From assembly GCA_946187605.1 (NCBI GenBank), contig CAMHRH010000002.1:1-23486 (forward strand): a stretch of DNA of 23,486 nt, given 5' to 3'. Positions 1 to 7,992 of this stretch are shown piece by piece. Origin of the DNA: an uncultured Candidatus Saccharibacteria bacterium (GTDB taxonomy: Bacteria > Patescibacteriota > Saccharimonadia > Saccharimonadales > Saccharimonadaceae). Positions within the stretch are counted from its first letter, which is position 1, and every line of letters starts with the position of its first letter. The position numbers and the translations under genes are program-made. Below the pieces are notes generated by a model, which was not told the DNA's origin, did no database searches, and saw nothing but the letters and a program-made list of their open reading frames with translations.

Positions 1-1545
1 TACCTGTTCAGGAATATTAACCTGATGTCCATCGCCTACGCTAATACGCCTCGGCTTAGGACCGACTAACCCAGGGACAATTACTGTGGCCCTGGAAACC
101 TTGCTCTTACGACCGACAGGATTCTCACCTGTCTTAAGGTTACTGATTCCAGCATTCTCACTTGATACCGCTCCACCAGACTTTACAATCTGACTTCACC
201 GCAATATCAACGCTCCTCTACCACTGCTATATAGACGAATCTATATAACAATCCATGTCTTCGGTTTAATACTTGAGCCCCGTTACATTTTCCACGCAAA
301 ATCTCTTGACTAGTGAGCTGTTACGCACTCTTTAAATGAATGGCTGCTTCTAAGCCAACATCCTAGCTGTTTAAGAAATCTCACCTTGTTTCCCACTTAG
401 TGTTAATTAGGGACCTTAGACGATGGTCTGGGCTGTTTCCCTTTTGAGCGACGAGCTTAGCCCCGCCGTTCTGACTGCCATGATTACACATCCGGTATTC
501 GTAGTTTGATAAGGTAGGGTACAGTTGCCCGCCCCTAGCCTTTTCAGAGCTCTACCCCCAGATGCTACTACATGACGCTAGCCCTAAAGCTATTTCGAGG
601 AGAACCAGCTATCTCCGAGTTCGATTGGCATTTCACCGCTAACCACAAGTCATCCAAGCACTTTACTGCGTACCCTGGTTCGGTCCTCCACTGCGTGTTA
701 CCGCAGCTTCAACCTGCACATGGTTAGGTCACCCGGTTTCGGGTCTAATACTGCCGACTTGTCGCCTTATTAAGGCTCGCTTTCACTGTGGCTCCATCAT
801 CTGACTTAGCCTCGCCGACAACATTAACTCGCTGGATCGTTCTACAAAAAGCACGCCGTCACAGCCGAAGCTGCTCCGACACCTTGTAGGCACTGAGTTT
901 CAGGATCTATTTCACTCCCCTCCCGGGGTTCTTTTCACCTTTCCATCACTGTACTAGTTCGCTATCGATCAATCAATATATTTAGCCTTGGCAGGTGGTC
1001 CTGCCGGATTCAAACAGGGTTTCTCGTGCCCCGTCCTACTTGTGAAAACACATATAAGTTCTAATAGTTGTTTTCGCATACTGGGCTTTCACCATCTTTG
1101 GCGCGCCATTCAAACGCTTCCGCTAACAACTATGAATCTTATCCGCTCAGTTAACGCTGTCGGTTTTTATGCCGAACGGTCAAGCAAGCTTAACTGCTCA
1201 GCATAAAAATTGTGTAAACACGCAACACCCCTAATAACTCTGGGCGTTAACCCGTAAGGTTATCTTGAGGTTTAGACTATTCCAATTTCGCTCGCCACTA
1301 CTTTCGGAATCGTTGGTTACTTTCTTTTCCTCAACCTACTAAGATGATTCAGTTCGGCTGGTTCCCGTCTCATTAGCCTATGTGTTCAGCTAAAGGCAAT
1401 ACAACATGACTTGTATTAGGTTTCCCCATTCGGAAATCTCCGGATCAAAGCTTGTTCTCAGCTACCCGAAGCTTATCGCAGAGTTCTACGTCCTTCATCG
1501 GTTGCAAATGTCAAGGCATCCACTATCAGTGCCCTTATGTACCTT
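1..1545 (-). rRNA. 23S ribosomal RNA, 5' part (truncated by window edge)
   Basis: The minus strand reads as bacterial 23S rRNA from its 5' end. Near 1510-1543 it shows the conserved GTGGATGCC block followed by GATGAAGGACGT and CTGCGATAAGC. Further in are GGATGTTGGCTTAGAAGCAGCC (the GTPase-centre region, about 340-365) and, at the left edge, the motif just before AACAGGTTAATATTCCTG, which lies near position 1440 of the E. coli molecule. About 1545 nt are present, close to the E. coli length for this portion, so no large intron or intervening sequence is evident here. The mature 5' end is estimated at 1543-1545 by alignment to GGTTAAG-type starts. The 3' part, and any linked 5S gene, lie outside the window. 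Short open frames inside it are not genes. Confidence 0.97.
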
Positions 1546-1560
1546 TTTATGCATTGACTT

Positions 1561-1589
1561 AACTAGTAATTGAAGTTCAATTATTAGTT
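1561..1589 (-). other. Leader hairpin just upstream of mature 23S
   Basis: Inverted repeat with 14-nt arms (1561-1574 and 1576-1589) differing at one position that would be a G-U pair. It lies 15-45 nt before the mature 23S 5' end. A precursor-processing stem or leader structure is plausible. A second small hairpin (GAATC tttc GATTC) follows at 1594-1607. The role is inferred; the usual RNase III stem would also need the 3' trailer, which is not in the window. Confidence 0.5.
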
Positions 1590-1710
1590 GCAAGAATCTT
1601 TCGATTCGTGCCGTCAATTAATTTCCTATTGTTGTCTAATAGATAATAATTCGTAAAACAATTTGCAAGTAAACTTGCATTGTTTTTCCTCGTATTATCA
1701 TGTTCCAAAT

Positions 1711-1722
1711 TGTTAAAAGATA
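1711..1722 (-). promoter_or_regulatory. boxA-like rRNA antitermination site
   Basis: The minus strand reads ATCTTTTAACAATTTGG here, very close to the E. coli rrn boxA and its flank (CTCTTTAACAATTT). It sits in the transcribed leader between the candidate promoters and mature 23S. By family knowledge NusB/NusE bind such sites to suppress Rho-dependent termination on rRNA. Its presence directly ahead of 23S supports the idea that this 23S is an independent transcription unit. Confidence 0.65.
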
Positions 1723-1762
1723 AATTTTCTTGGGCCAAAGAAAACTATGAAATCTAATTCGT

Positions 1763-1791
1763 AGTTTAGTTTGCCTCGCAGTATTTATCAA
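1763..1791 (-). promoter_or_regulatory. Candidate second (P2) 23S promoter
   Basis: TTGATA (1786-1791) and TAAACT (1763-1768) on the minus strand, separated by exactly 17 nt. The -35 box is 5/6 to consensus and the -10 box 4/6. Tandem P1/P2 promoters are usual for rRNA operons. Weaker than the upstream promoter, and possibly a chance match in AT-rich DNA. Confidence 0.4.
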
Positions 1792-1842
1792 ACTATGTTC
1801 AGAGGTTCATAGAAAATTGAACTTGAATCAAAAACTGTCCTT

Positions 1843-1871
1843 ATATTAGCGCAAATAATTGGGCTTTGCAA
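1843..1871 (-). promoter_or_regulatory. Candidate main (P1) promoter of the stand-alone 23S gene
   Basis: TTGCAA (1866-1871), 17-nt spacer and TAATAT (1843-1848) on the minus strand. The 40 nt upstream (1872-1915) are A-tract rich, resembling an UP element of strong rRNA promoters. The predicted start near 1836 gives a leader of roughly 290 nt carrying boxA. The stretch 1546-1985 has no gene; it holds this promoter, P2, boxA, the hairpins and the short tail after the next gene's stop. Confidence 0.6.
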
Positions 1872-1985
1872 GTACTTTTTTGGACTTTTTTTAATAATTT
1901 TGAACTTTTTGGCATTTCTCGCTAAAAATTCAGTTTTGACCTTATCTACCCTTTAGCTAGAAGGGGCGCATTGGCATATGAAATA

Positions 1986-2789
1986 CTATTGAAAAAATAT
2001 CACTACGACGCTCATTATTATATTTACGGCGGAAAGAATAAATAAGACATTCTTCGATATCTCTCTTAGATACTTCTTCGAGCTAGAAGCTATCATATAT
2101 AAGACGAAGACCAATAACGCCACGAGAATCGGCCCAGCTAGAAACGGATTACCGTATAACGACGCATCCATAAGGCTATCTTCACCTATAATCATTCCGT
2201 CAATGCAAATTGATAACGGGATAAGGTTTGCGAGCACTACATATAGCTCGCCAATCTGCAGGCGCCTTCCCCTCTGAGACGCTATAATCAATATATTAAT
2301 TAGAATATAGACCGATGCTATAACGACCGAAAATGGCTTAAAAAATCCGATAACCCCCATCGGCAGCAAGATTATTCCAACAAGCACACTGACCAAGTCT
2401 ATATTGAATAGCGCTCTATTCACCGGACGATTGTCATTAATTGCATCATTATTGATACTCTGAACCTGGGCCTGCTGTTCGGAGCATGTCACCTCCGCTC
2501 TACGTTCACGCATTGTCCTTATTGCGAGAAATGACGCGATGAATGTAATAATAGCAAGAGGTATACCAATAGCTATTCCATAGAACAACACATATCCTGT
2601 ACCTATACAGTCATAAGTGCCCGTTTTATGAGCCTCACAATTCATCTCCGATAACATCGGAATACCTACAAAAATTAGGAGCGGAATAATCGTTATCCAA
2701 ATTGCCCTTAGGTAACTCGGCTTTTTTCTTTTCCCTATGTTCGCACCTTCACGATTATCCGAGATACTCATATATGGCATTCTTGTCAT
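1986..2789 (-). CDS. Hypothetical multi-pass membrane protein
   Basis: 267 residues, not recognised as a named family. A short basic cytoplasmic head (GKRKKP near residue 20) precedes about seven hydrophobic segments: roughly 28-46, 67-90, 129-147, 150-167, 180-199, 213-233 and 246-266. Between segments 1 and 2 there are two cysteines (CEAH...YDC) that would face outside and could pair. A hydrophilic loop with Arg/Glu and Gln/Asn stretches separates segments 2 and 3. The start overlaps the end of the aminopeptidase gene by 35 nt, so translational coupling is likely. A GAGG lies 10 nt before the first ATG; ATGs at 2780 and 2771 are alternatives. Function unknown; co-expression with the aminopeptidase is the only context clue. 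Confidence 0.75.
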   Translation of the reverse strand: MTRMPYMSISDNREGANIGKRKKPSYLRAIWITIIPLLIFVGIPMLSEMNCEAHKTGTYDCIGTGYVLFYGIAIGIPLAIITFIASFLAIRTMRERRAEVTCSEQQAQVQSINNDAINDNRPVNRALFNIDLVSVLVGIILLPMGVIGFFKPFSVVIASVYILINILIIASQRGRRLQIGELYVVLANLIPLSICIDGMIIGEDSLMDASLYGNPFLAGPILVALLVFVLYMIASSSKKYLREISKNVLFILSAVNIIMSVVVIFFQ

Positions 2790-5127
2790 TCTTGATCAGC
2801 CTCAGACGAGCGTCGATTTCGGCGTAAGCAACAGCAATGTCGCGAGCGAGAATCTTTTCCTTTTCATGCCGACTGAAAAATTTTTCAAAGTCGTTCGCTT
2901 CGCCTATTGTGCGAACAAAGGCCGCCATATAGCGCGGATAGTCCGGAATCGTCTTATCGCCCTCCTCTTTATAGAGCCAATCCCAGTTGCTATAGACCCA
3001 GCTAAAAGCATCCTTGCGAATGCGATGATTGCGCAGTAGGCGCATATAGAAGATAAGGCGATCCTGCGCACGAACCGTGCCGTCCTTGAGGCGCTCAAGA
3101 TAGCTCAGCGCCACCTCTTTATTGCGGACGCCAGTGAGCGCATCCATTAAGTCGCGTTTTAGAGCCGAGTCTGGCGTACTCTGATAAATACCAAAATATT
3201 TCATCGAAAGCTCTGGATGTATTTGGACTAGGCTGCAAGCGATAATATAGCGCAAATCTTGGTTAATCTTCGTTATGTATATATTATTATATTGCTCATC
3301 GATTAGCTCGAAATAATCCTCATCTTCCGCATAATGCATCATACCCATAATAATAGGGCGGAGTTTCTTGTCATCTTCAGAGTCGCTTGCCCTAGCCTCA
3401 ATGCCGAGGCGGCGATAGTTTTTGAATGCTATTTTATGAACGAAATCTTTAAACTTCTTTTCTTCTTTACTATCCGGCGTAAAGAAAATCTTGAGGTCAG
3501 CGATTATCGACGAGATGATCTCCCAAATAACCGGATCAGTCTCCGCAACGAATGCTTCGAGGAGCGGCAACAGCGAAGCACTCGAAACGCGATCAGTTTT
3601 TGCAAGTAGGCGACGGTCGATAAGCAGGCGAAGTTTTTGCTCTTTATTTAGTTCGTCTAGACGCGCGAGCTTATCAGATAGCTCCTGGTCGCTAAGGTTG
3701 ATTAAGTAGTCGCCAGTTAAATCGTCTTTTATATCGCGGATTGGATATTTTTCGTCAGATTTGTCGCCGGACAACAAAAAGCGTTCCTGCTCCTCATCTG
3801 TTAAGACTGGGTACCCAGGTTGTGTTAGCCATGGCGTCATGAATTCCTTAACATCAAAATCCGCATACGGATTCAGTGCGTCCCAAAGATCATCGGCGAC
3901 CGTGTTGCTATATTTATGCTTTGCAAAATAATCAGTTAAGCCTTTGAAGAAATTTTCTTCGCCCATCGTGCGCATCAGCATCAGAAGCAAACGCGAACCT
4001 TTACCATAAACAATCGCGCCATCAAAGAGATTCGAGATATCTTCGACATTTTGGACCTCGACTTTTACCGGCTGAACGCCAGGCAGACAGTCGCGATGAA
4101 ATGCGCCAAGAATCGCGCTCGTATAAAAGTCATCCCAGGCAGACAATTCTGGACGAATTTTGTCCGTCGAATATACTTCCATCATGTTAGCAAACGACTC
4201 ATTTAGCCAGAGGTCATCCCACCATTTCATCGTCACTAAATCACCAAACCACATATGCGAAAGCTCATGCGCAATTACAATAGCGACATATTGTTTTTGG
4301 TCAAAGGCCGACTGCTCGTTTGCAATCATAGCAATTTCGCGAAAAGTCACGAGACCCCAGTTTTCCATAGCGCCAGCTTCGAAGTCCGGAAGAGCGAGCA
4401 AGTCCATCTTCGGTAAAGGAAATGGCGTCTTGAAACAATCGTCATAGAAATCAAGGACATCAGCCGCAAAGTCGCCGGCATATTTAAGATCATCGACTTT
4501 TTGATGCAAGCCAGCATAAGCAGTTATCTCAACGCCATGTTTTGAAACGGTCCGGTAGCCAATAAAATTGCCAACCGCAAACGCAAGCAGATACGTCGAC
4601 ATTTTCGGGGTCGTCTCAAAGATAGCAGTCTTTTTATCACGCGAAAGCTTCTCTTCCTTAATGGGCATATTGCCAAGAATCGTATCGGTCGGAGTTTCCG
4701 TGCTTAATACTAGGCTAAAAGTTGCTTTGGCAAGCGGCTCATCAATGCACGGAAAACATTGACGCGCATAATGCGATTCGAACTGCGTTGCAACGATTTT
4801 TTCGATTTTTCCAGAATTCTTATAGGTCGAGAGATAAACGCCCTCCATGTCAGCGCTAATTGGAGCAGTATATTCGAAACGAAAGGTATATTTTTGAGAT
4901 TTTTTGAGATTTTTTATGACTACAGCGCCTTTTTCTTTGGAATATTCAGCATTTTTGCCGTCTATTTTGAAATCACTTATACGGAGCTTTTCGGCATGAA
5001 GTTTAACTTGCTCACTTTTTGCAACGCCCTCAATTGTCGCGACACCAGAGAGGCGTGTTTTCTCTGCATTAATACATAGATCTAAATCATAGTGGCTTGG
5101 TTTAAAATAGTCAAAAAATCTCTCCAT
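2755..5127 (-). CDS. M1-family zinc aminopeptidase (PepN/ERAP-like)
   Basis: 790 residues. It removes N-terminal amino acids from peptides, presumably in the cytoplasm because no signal peptide is seen. The N-terminal beta domain is followed by the M1 hallmarks: the exopeptidase motif GAMENWG at 252-258, the zinc motif HELSH at 287-291 with the third ligand Glu310 in NESF, and a likely catalytic Tyr374 in VYGKG. The C-terminal half is helical, as in ERAP/tricorn-factor types, and the length is slightly below the usual 850. Peptide salvage fits a host-dependent organism that imports amino acids (inference). The gene has its own -10 box 6 nt before the ATG and no Shine-Dalgarno, so the mRNA is probably leaderless. 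It is followed by an overlapping membrane-protein gene. Confidence 0.96.
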   Translation of the reverse strand: MERFFDYFKPSHYDLDLCINAEKTRLSGVATIEGVAKSEQVKLHAEKLRISDFKIDGKNAEYSKEKGAVVIKNLKKSQKYTFRFEYTAPISADMEGVYLSTYKNSGKIEKIVATQFESHYARQCFPCIDEPLAKATFSLVLSTETPTDTILGNMPIKEEKLSRDKKTAIFETTPKMSTYLLAFAVGNFIGYRTVSKHGVEITAYAGLHQKVDDLKYAGDFAADVLDFYDDCFKTPFPLPKMDLLALPDFEAGAMENWGLVTFREIAMIANEQSAFDQKQYVAIVIAHELSHMWFGDLVTMKWWDDLWLNESFANMMEVYSTDKIRPELSAWDDFYTSAILGAFHRDCLPGVQPVKVEVQNVEDISNLFDGAIVYGKGSRLLLMLMRTMGEENFFKGLTDYFAKHKYSNTVADDLWDALNPYADFDVKEFMTPWLTQPGYPVLTDEEQERFLLSGDKSDEKYPIRDIKDDLTGDYLINLSDQELSDKLARLDELNKEQKLRLLIDRRLLAKTDRVSSASLLPLLEAFVAETDPVIWEIISSIIADLKIFFTPDSKEEKKFKDFVHKIAFKNYRRLGIEARASDSEDDKKLRPIIMGMMHYAEDEDYFELIDEQYNNIYITKINQDLRYIIACSLVQIHPELSMKYFGIYQSTPDSALKRDLMDALTGVRNKEVALSYLERLKDGTVRAQDRLIFYMRLLRNHRIRKDAFSWVYSNWDWLYKEEGDKTIPDYPRYMAAFVRTIGEANDFEKFFSRHEKEKILARDIAVAYAEIDARLRLIKNDKNAIYEYLG

Positions 5128-5133
5128 AAAATA

Positions 5134-5139
5134 ATTATA
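5134..5139 (-). promoter_or_regulatory. -10 box of a probable leaderless promoter, M1 aminopeptidase
   Basis: Perfect TATAAT on the minus strand, ending 6 nt before the ATG at 5127, so transcription should begin at or next to the A of the start codon. No Shine-Dalgarno is present. A perfect 9-bp inverted repeat (5115-5123 with 5150-5158) encloses both this box and the start codon. No convincing -35 is seen. Confidence 0.6.
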
Positions 5140-5164
5140 ACGCTTATGAAGAGATTTTATCTAG

Positions 5165-6562
5165 TTAGCGACGCTGGGCTTTGCGAACAAATACTACACC
5201 AAGTCCAGCACAAGATGCGGCCAGGATAGCGAGTATAGTCATTGCAAGGTCGGCCGTATTTGGATTCTTAGTGTCGGTGCCGGACGCCGGTTTTACATAT
5301 TTGCTCTCAAAAGTAATCGGATCACACCTACAAGTTGGGCGGATATATGTCCCAGCAGAATTTGGATTATATGGCAGGCCACCAGGCGCCGTTAGCATAA
5401 GATGGGAAAAACTATTAATTTCGCCAGTTTCGATTTTCAACCATTCAACCCTACTAGCGCCGTCAACGTTCGACCGATAAAAGCTATAATCTGGGCCAAC
5501 CACAATCTTCTCGATGCAGTTAAGATTTGAGAACTCGGCGCTAGACCCCTCATGGTCGAGCGATGTTGTATTCAAGTATCTTAGGCCAGAATTACTGAGC
5601 ATTGTAGGCATAAAACGATTCGTTCGATTACTGATTCGCGCATAGTTATTAAAATCGAATTCCTTAACGCCCGGAACTCCAGCTAGGACACTGTCCAAAA
5701 CGCTATTATTCGTGCCGATACTACTCGCTAGTAGCGAAAAATCCATTTTAGTCACATCGATATTCTGGAGTTGAGTATCAAATGCAAAAAGCCTAGAAAG
5801 CGAAGAAGCCTTCGAAGTGTCTAGCTTACTAATATCGGCAGTTTCTAGCTTGGTGTAGTATGTAAACCAGTTTTCCATTTTGCCCTCAGGGCGAATTGCG
5901 TCGCGAAACACAACTTTCTCACAAAGACTCTTAATACTATCTCGACTATCACTATCCCAAGTTCTGCTTAGCACCGAATTATTATCGGTGGCCTTTTCGA
6001 AGCCAGTAAAGTACTCTTTGTCGTCAACCACTTGGGCGTTAGTATATTTCCCCTCTTCGTCGCGGAAAAAAGTAAGCGTCTTCGTTCCCTTATCCCACTC
6101 GGCATAGGCTTGCCCCCGAAGTTCTTCGTCGGTCGCATGATATGGATGCGGACCGGAGCCATCATTGACATATTTATAGGTATTATCTTTTTGGTAGGCA
6201 AGTAGGTCAGTCTTTGGTACGATGCGTACGTAGGCGGCTTGCTTGTCGTAAGTTATACCGGCTTCGCCAGTATCTTTCATGACGATGCGATAGAAGTGCG
6301 AGGTATCGTCTTGGTCATCAAGAGTGATTGAGTCGAAGCTAACGAGTGACTCGCTGCTGGTTTTAGTTTGAAGGATAGCATTGTTATTAGTTGGATCTTG
6401 AAGTTCGAAGATAAAACTATGGTCGGAAAGTTCAGCGCCTTCGATGGAGTTATTGAGCTGAATCGTAAATTGCTTGTCGGCAGCGAAAGTATTATCGGCG
6501 CCAAAAATCAAGAAAACGCCCAGCACAAGCGCTAGCGAAAATATTTTCCATTTCATGTCCAT
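5165..6562 (-). CDS. Secreted surface protein: pilin-type domain, BspA-like repeats, C-terminal sorting signal
   Basis: 465 residues. An N-terminal signal peptide (about 1-28, ending NTFAA) leads into a domain around 30-125 resembling the FctA/Spy0128 pilin isopeptide fold (FIFELQD, then YRIVMKD). Residues about 225-375 have the LxxLDxSxxDTS-like spacing of BspA/DUF285 leucine-rich surface proteins (KLETADISKLDTSKASSL). The C terminus is NPNTAD (433-438), a hydrophobic segment and RKAQRR, which is the architecture of a sortase sorting signal, with a motif closer to the NPxT class than to LPxTG. It is probably exported by Sec, cut by LepB and displayed on the surface, perhaps for contact with a host cell (inference). 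GAGG lies 5 nt before the ATG at 6562; the ATG at 6556 is an alternative. Confidence 0.85.
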   Translation of the reverse strand: MDMKWKIFSLALVLGVFLIFGADNTFAADKQFTIQLNNSIEGAELSDHSFIFELQDPTNNNAILQTKTSSESLVSFDSITLDDQDDTSHFYRIVMKDTGEAGITYDKQAAYVRIVPKTDLLAYQKDNTYKYVNDGSGPHPYHATDEELRGQAYAEWDKGTKTLTFFRDEEGKYTNAQVVDDKEYFTGFEKATDNNSVLSRTWDSDSRDSIKSLCEKVVFRDAIRPEGKMENWFTYYTKLETADISKLDTSKASSLSRLFAFDTQLQNIDVTKMDFSLLASSIGTNNSVLDSVLAGVPGVKEFDFNNYARISNRTNRFMPTMLSNSGLRYLNTTSLDHEGSSAEFSNLNCIEKIVVGPDYSFYRSNVDGASRVEWLKIETGEINSFSHLMLTAPGGLPYNPNSAGTYIRPTCRCDPITFESKYVKPASGTDTKNPNTADLAMTILAILAASCAGLGVVFVRKAQRR

Positions 6563-6589
6563 CTCTACCTCACTTAGTTCTTGTGTTTA

Positions 6590-6618
6590 ATTATAACAAA
6601 AAAAGAGTCTTGTATGAA
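6590..6618 (-). promoter_or_regulatory. Promoter of the BspA-like surface protein
   Basis: TTCATA (6613-6618), 17 nt, TATAAT (6590-6595) on the minus strand. The -35 box falls in the loop of the ackA terminator, so terminator and next promoter are interleaved. A leader of about 20 nt would carry the GAGG ribosome site, unlike the leaderless genes. Confidence 0.55.
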
Positions 6619-6631
6619 ACAGACTCTTTTT
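6598..6631 (-). terminator. Rho-independent terminator of ackA
   Basis: Perfect 11-bp stem (AAAAAGAGTCT at 6600-6610 with its complement at 6621-6631) and a 10-nt loop, followed on the minus strand by a run of seven T. It begins 8 nt after the ackA stop codon. Confidence 0.85.
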
Positions 6632-6638
6632 AAGCTTT

Positions 6639-7874
6639 TTACTCGGAAAATTCTTCGGCAGGTTCTTCTTTGACCTCAACTGGTTCCGCCTCGGCCAATA
6701 GAGCCTGAGCGCGATAAATCATCTGGTCAGTCTCGTCGGTCATGACGATGTAGATTGGCTTACTATCATTCGCCGAAATAATCGCATGACGCCCCTCAAA
6801 GACCGGGTTCTCGTTCTTCTCGTTATCAAGCTTAAAGCCAAGATATCCGAGCTTCTGCGTCACGAAGCGACGAATCTCATCAGAGCGTTCACCAATCGTT
6901 CCTGCGAATACGAGCGCATCGCAGCCGCCAAGGCTAGCAGTCATCTGGCCGACATAGGCCTGAATGCGATAAACGAAAATCGAATGCGCCATCGTTGCGC
7001 GAAGATCGCCTTCGTCGCGCTTCTGAATAATCTCACGCATGTCATCAGAAACGCCAGAAAGCCCGAGCAAACCGCATTGCTTGTTTAGATAGAGCAGAAA
7101 TTCTTCGTCGCTATCAATCTTTAGCGCCTTCTTGAGACCGAGCGCAGCGGCGACATCAATCGTCCCGACACGCGTCGACATTGCGACGCCCTCAAGCGGA
7201 GTGTAGCCCATCGAGTTATCCATTGCTTTACCGTTAAGAATAGCCGACACGCTCGAACCGGAACCGAGATGCATTGCGACTAATTTCTCAGGTAAAATCC
7301 CCTGTTCTTCCATATAACGCGAAATGAAAGCGTAGGAAAGACCGTGATAGCCGTAGCGCTTAATTTCAGTCTTGTCTGCGAGCTCCATATCGAAGCTGTA
7401 ATATTTCATCGTATCAGGTTTTTCCCAGTGGAAAGCCGAGTCAGAAACAGAGATAATCTTCACATCTTTGAACGACTCACGGATACCGCGAATTTCGTTA
7501 GCGGTGGTTGGAACGTGAATAGGATTGCGTTTCTCAGCTTCTTTGAGCTGCTTCATATATTCAGCGTCAACGATATGGTCCTGCGTAAAATAATCACCTG
7601 GCGCAACAATACGAACGACGACAGCCGCTAGTCTGTGCTGCTCAGTCGTATATTCCTCCTCACGAAGGATGCGCGGAACATCGGCGATTGCTTCATTAAG
7701 ACTTTGGATTGCAGTCTTAATATCTTTTTTCTTGCCGTCATTATCTTTAAGAGTACAGACGACTTTTTTGCCGACATATTCAAAATGAAGCTGCGCTAAA
7801 AGTTGTTCGCCATCATAAAGCGCATATTTACGACTGGCGCTGCCCGGGTTCGTGATTAAAATAAGTTTGCTCAT
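6639..7874 (-). CDS. ackA: Acetate kinase (divergent)
   Basis: 411 residues from the ATG at 7874, the usual family length. It interconverts acetyl phosphate + ADP with acetate + ATP. Recognisable ASKHA-fold motifs: NPGSASRK near residue 9 (family NAGSSSLK), Arg88 in VVVRIVAPG (family HRVVHGG), Asp145 in SDSAFH, His177 in RYGYHG, the phosphate loop HLGSGSS at 202-208 (family HLGNGSS), Arg235 in MSTRVG and Glu381 in TDETD. The substitutions beside Arg88 and the Asn-to-Ser in the loop make it divergent, but the catalytic Arg/His/Asp/Glu set is kept. It has an acidic C-terminal tail (EPVEVKEEPAEEFSE). An upstream in-frame ATG at 7919 is rejected because it lies upstream of the -10 box at 7881-7886. 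It is the natural partner of the phosphoketolase in this window. Confidence 0.95.
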   Translation of the reverse strand: MSKLILITNPGSASRKYALYDGEQLLAQLHFEYVGKKVVCTLKDNDGKKKDIKTAIQSLNEAIADVPRILREEEYTTEQHRLAAVVVRIVAPGDYFTQDHIVDAEYMKQLKEAEKRNPIHVPTTANEIRGIRESFKDVKIISVSDSAFHWEKPDTMKYYSFDMELADKTEIKRYGYHGLSYAFISRYMEEQGILPEKLVAMHLGSGSSVSAILNGKAMDNSMGYTPLEGVAMSTRVGTIDVAAALGLKKALKIDSDEEFLLYLNKQCGLLGLSGVSDDMREIIQKRDEGDLRATMAHSIFVYRIQAYVGQMTASLGGCDALVFAGTIGERSDEIRRFVTQKLGYLGFKLDNEKNENPVFEGRHAIISANDSKPIYIVMTDETDQMIYRAQALLAEAEPVEVKEEPAEEFSE

Positions 7875-7880
7875 AGTTTC

Positions 7881-7886
7881 ATTATA
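7881..7886 (-). promoter_or_regulatory. -10 box of a probable leaderless promoter, ackA
   Basis: TATAAT ending exactly 6 nt before the ATG at 7874, with no Shine-Dalgarno between. It decides the ackA start, since the longer open frame begins upstream of the predicted transcription start. No good -35 at 17 nt. Confidence 0.65.
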
Positions 7887-7918
7887 TCGTAAAACCAGTC
7901 CGGAACTAGCGCAATCCA

Positions 7919-7950
7919 AAAGACAGGCCTGTATTTCAAGGTCTGTCTTT
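7919..7950 (-). terminator. Terminator of the rpsB-tsf operon
   Basis: An 11-bp stem with one G-U pair (7919-7929 with 7940-7950) and a 10-nt loop, running into TTTT on the minus strand. A smaller TAGCA/TGCTA hairpin (7956-7971) lies between it and the tsf stop codon. Confidence 0.7.
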
Positions 7951-7992
7951 ATGTTAGCATATTTCTGCTATTTTGTCAAGCTTAAGCGTCTT

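Noticed and set aside
988..1206. Open frame of 72 codons on the plus strand
   Set aside because: It lies within highly conserved 23S rRNA on the other strand and has no protein-like features.
1917..1970. CCCTT/AAGGG hairpin as terminator of the membrane-protein gene at 1986
   Set aside because: Only 5 bp and no T run on the minus strand; not convincing.
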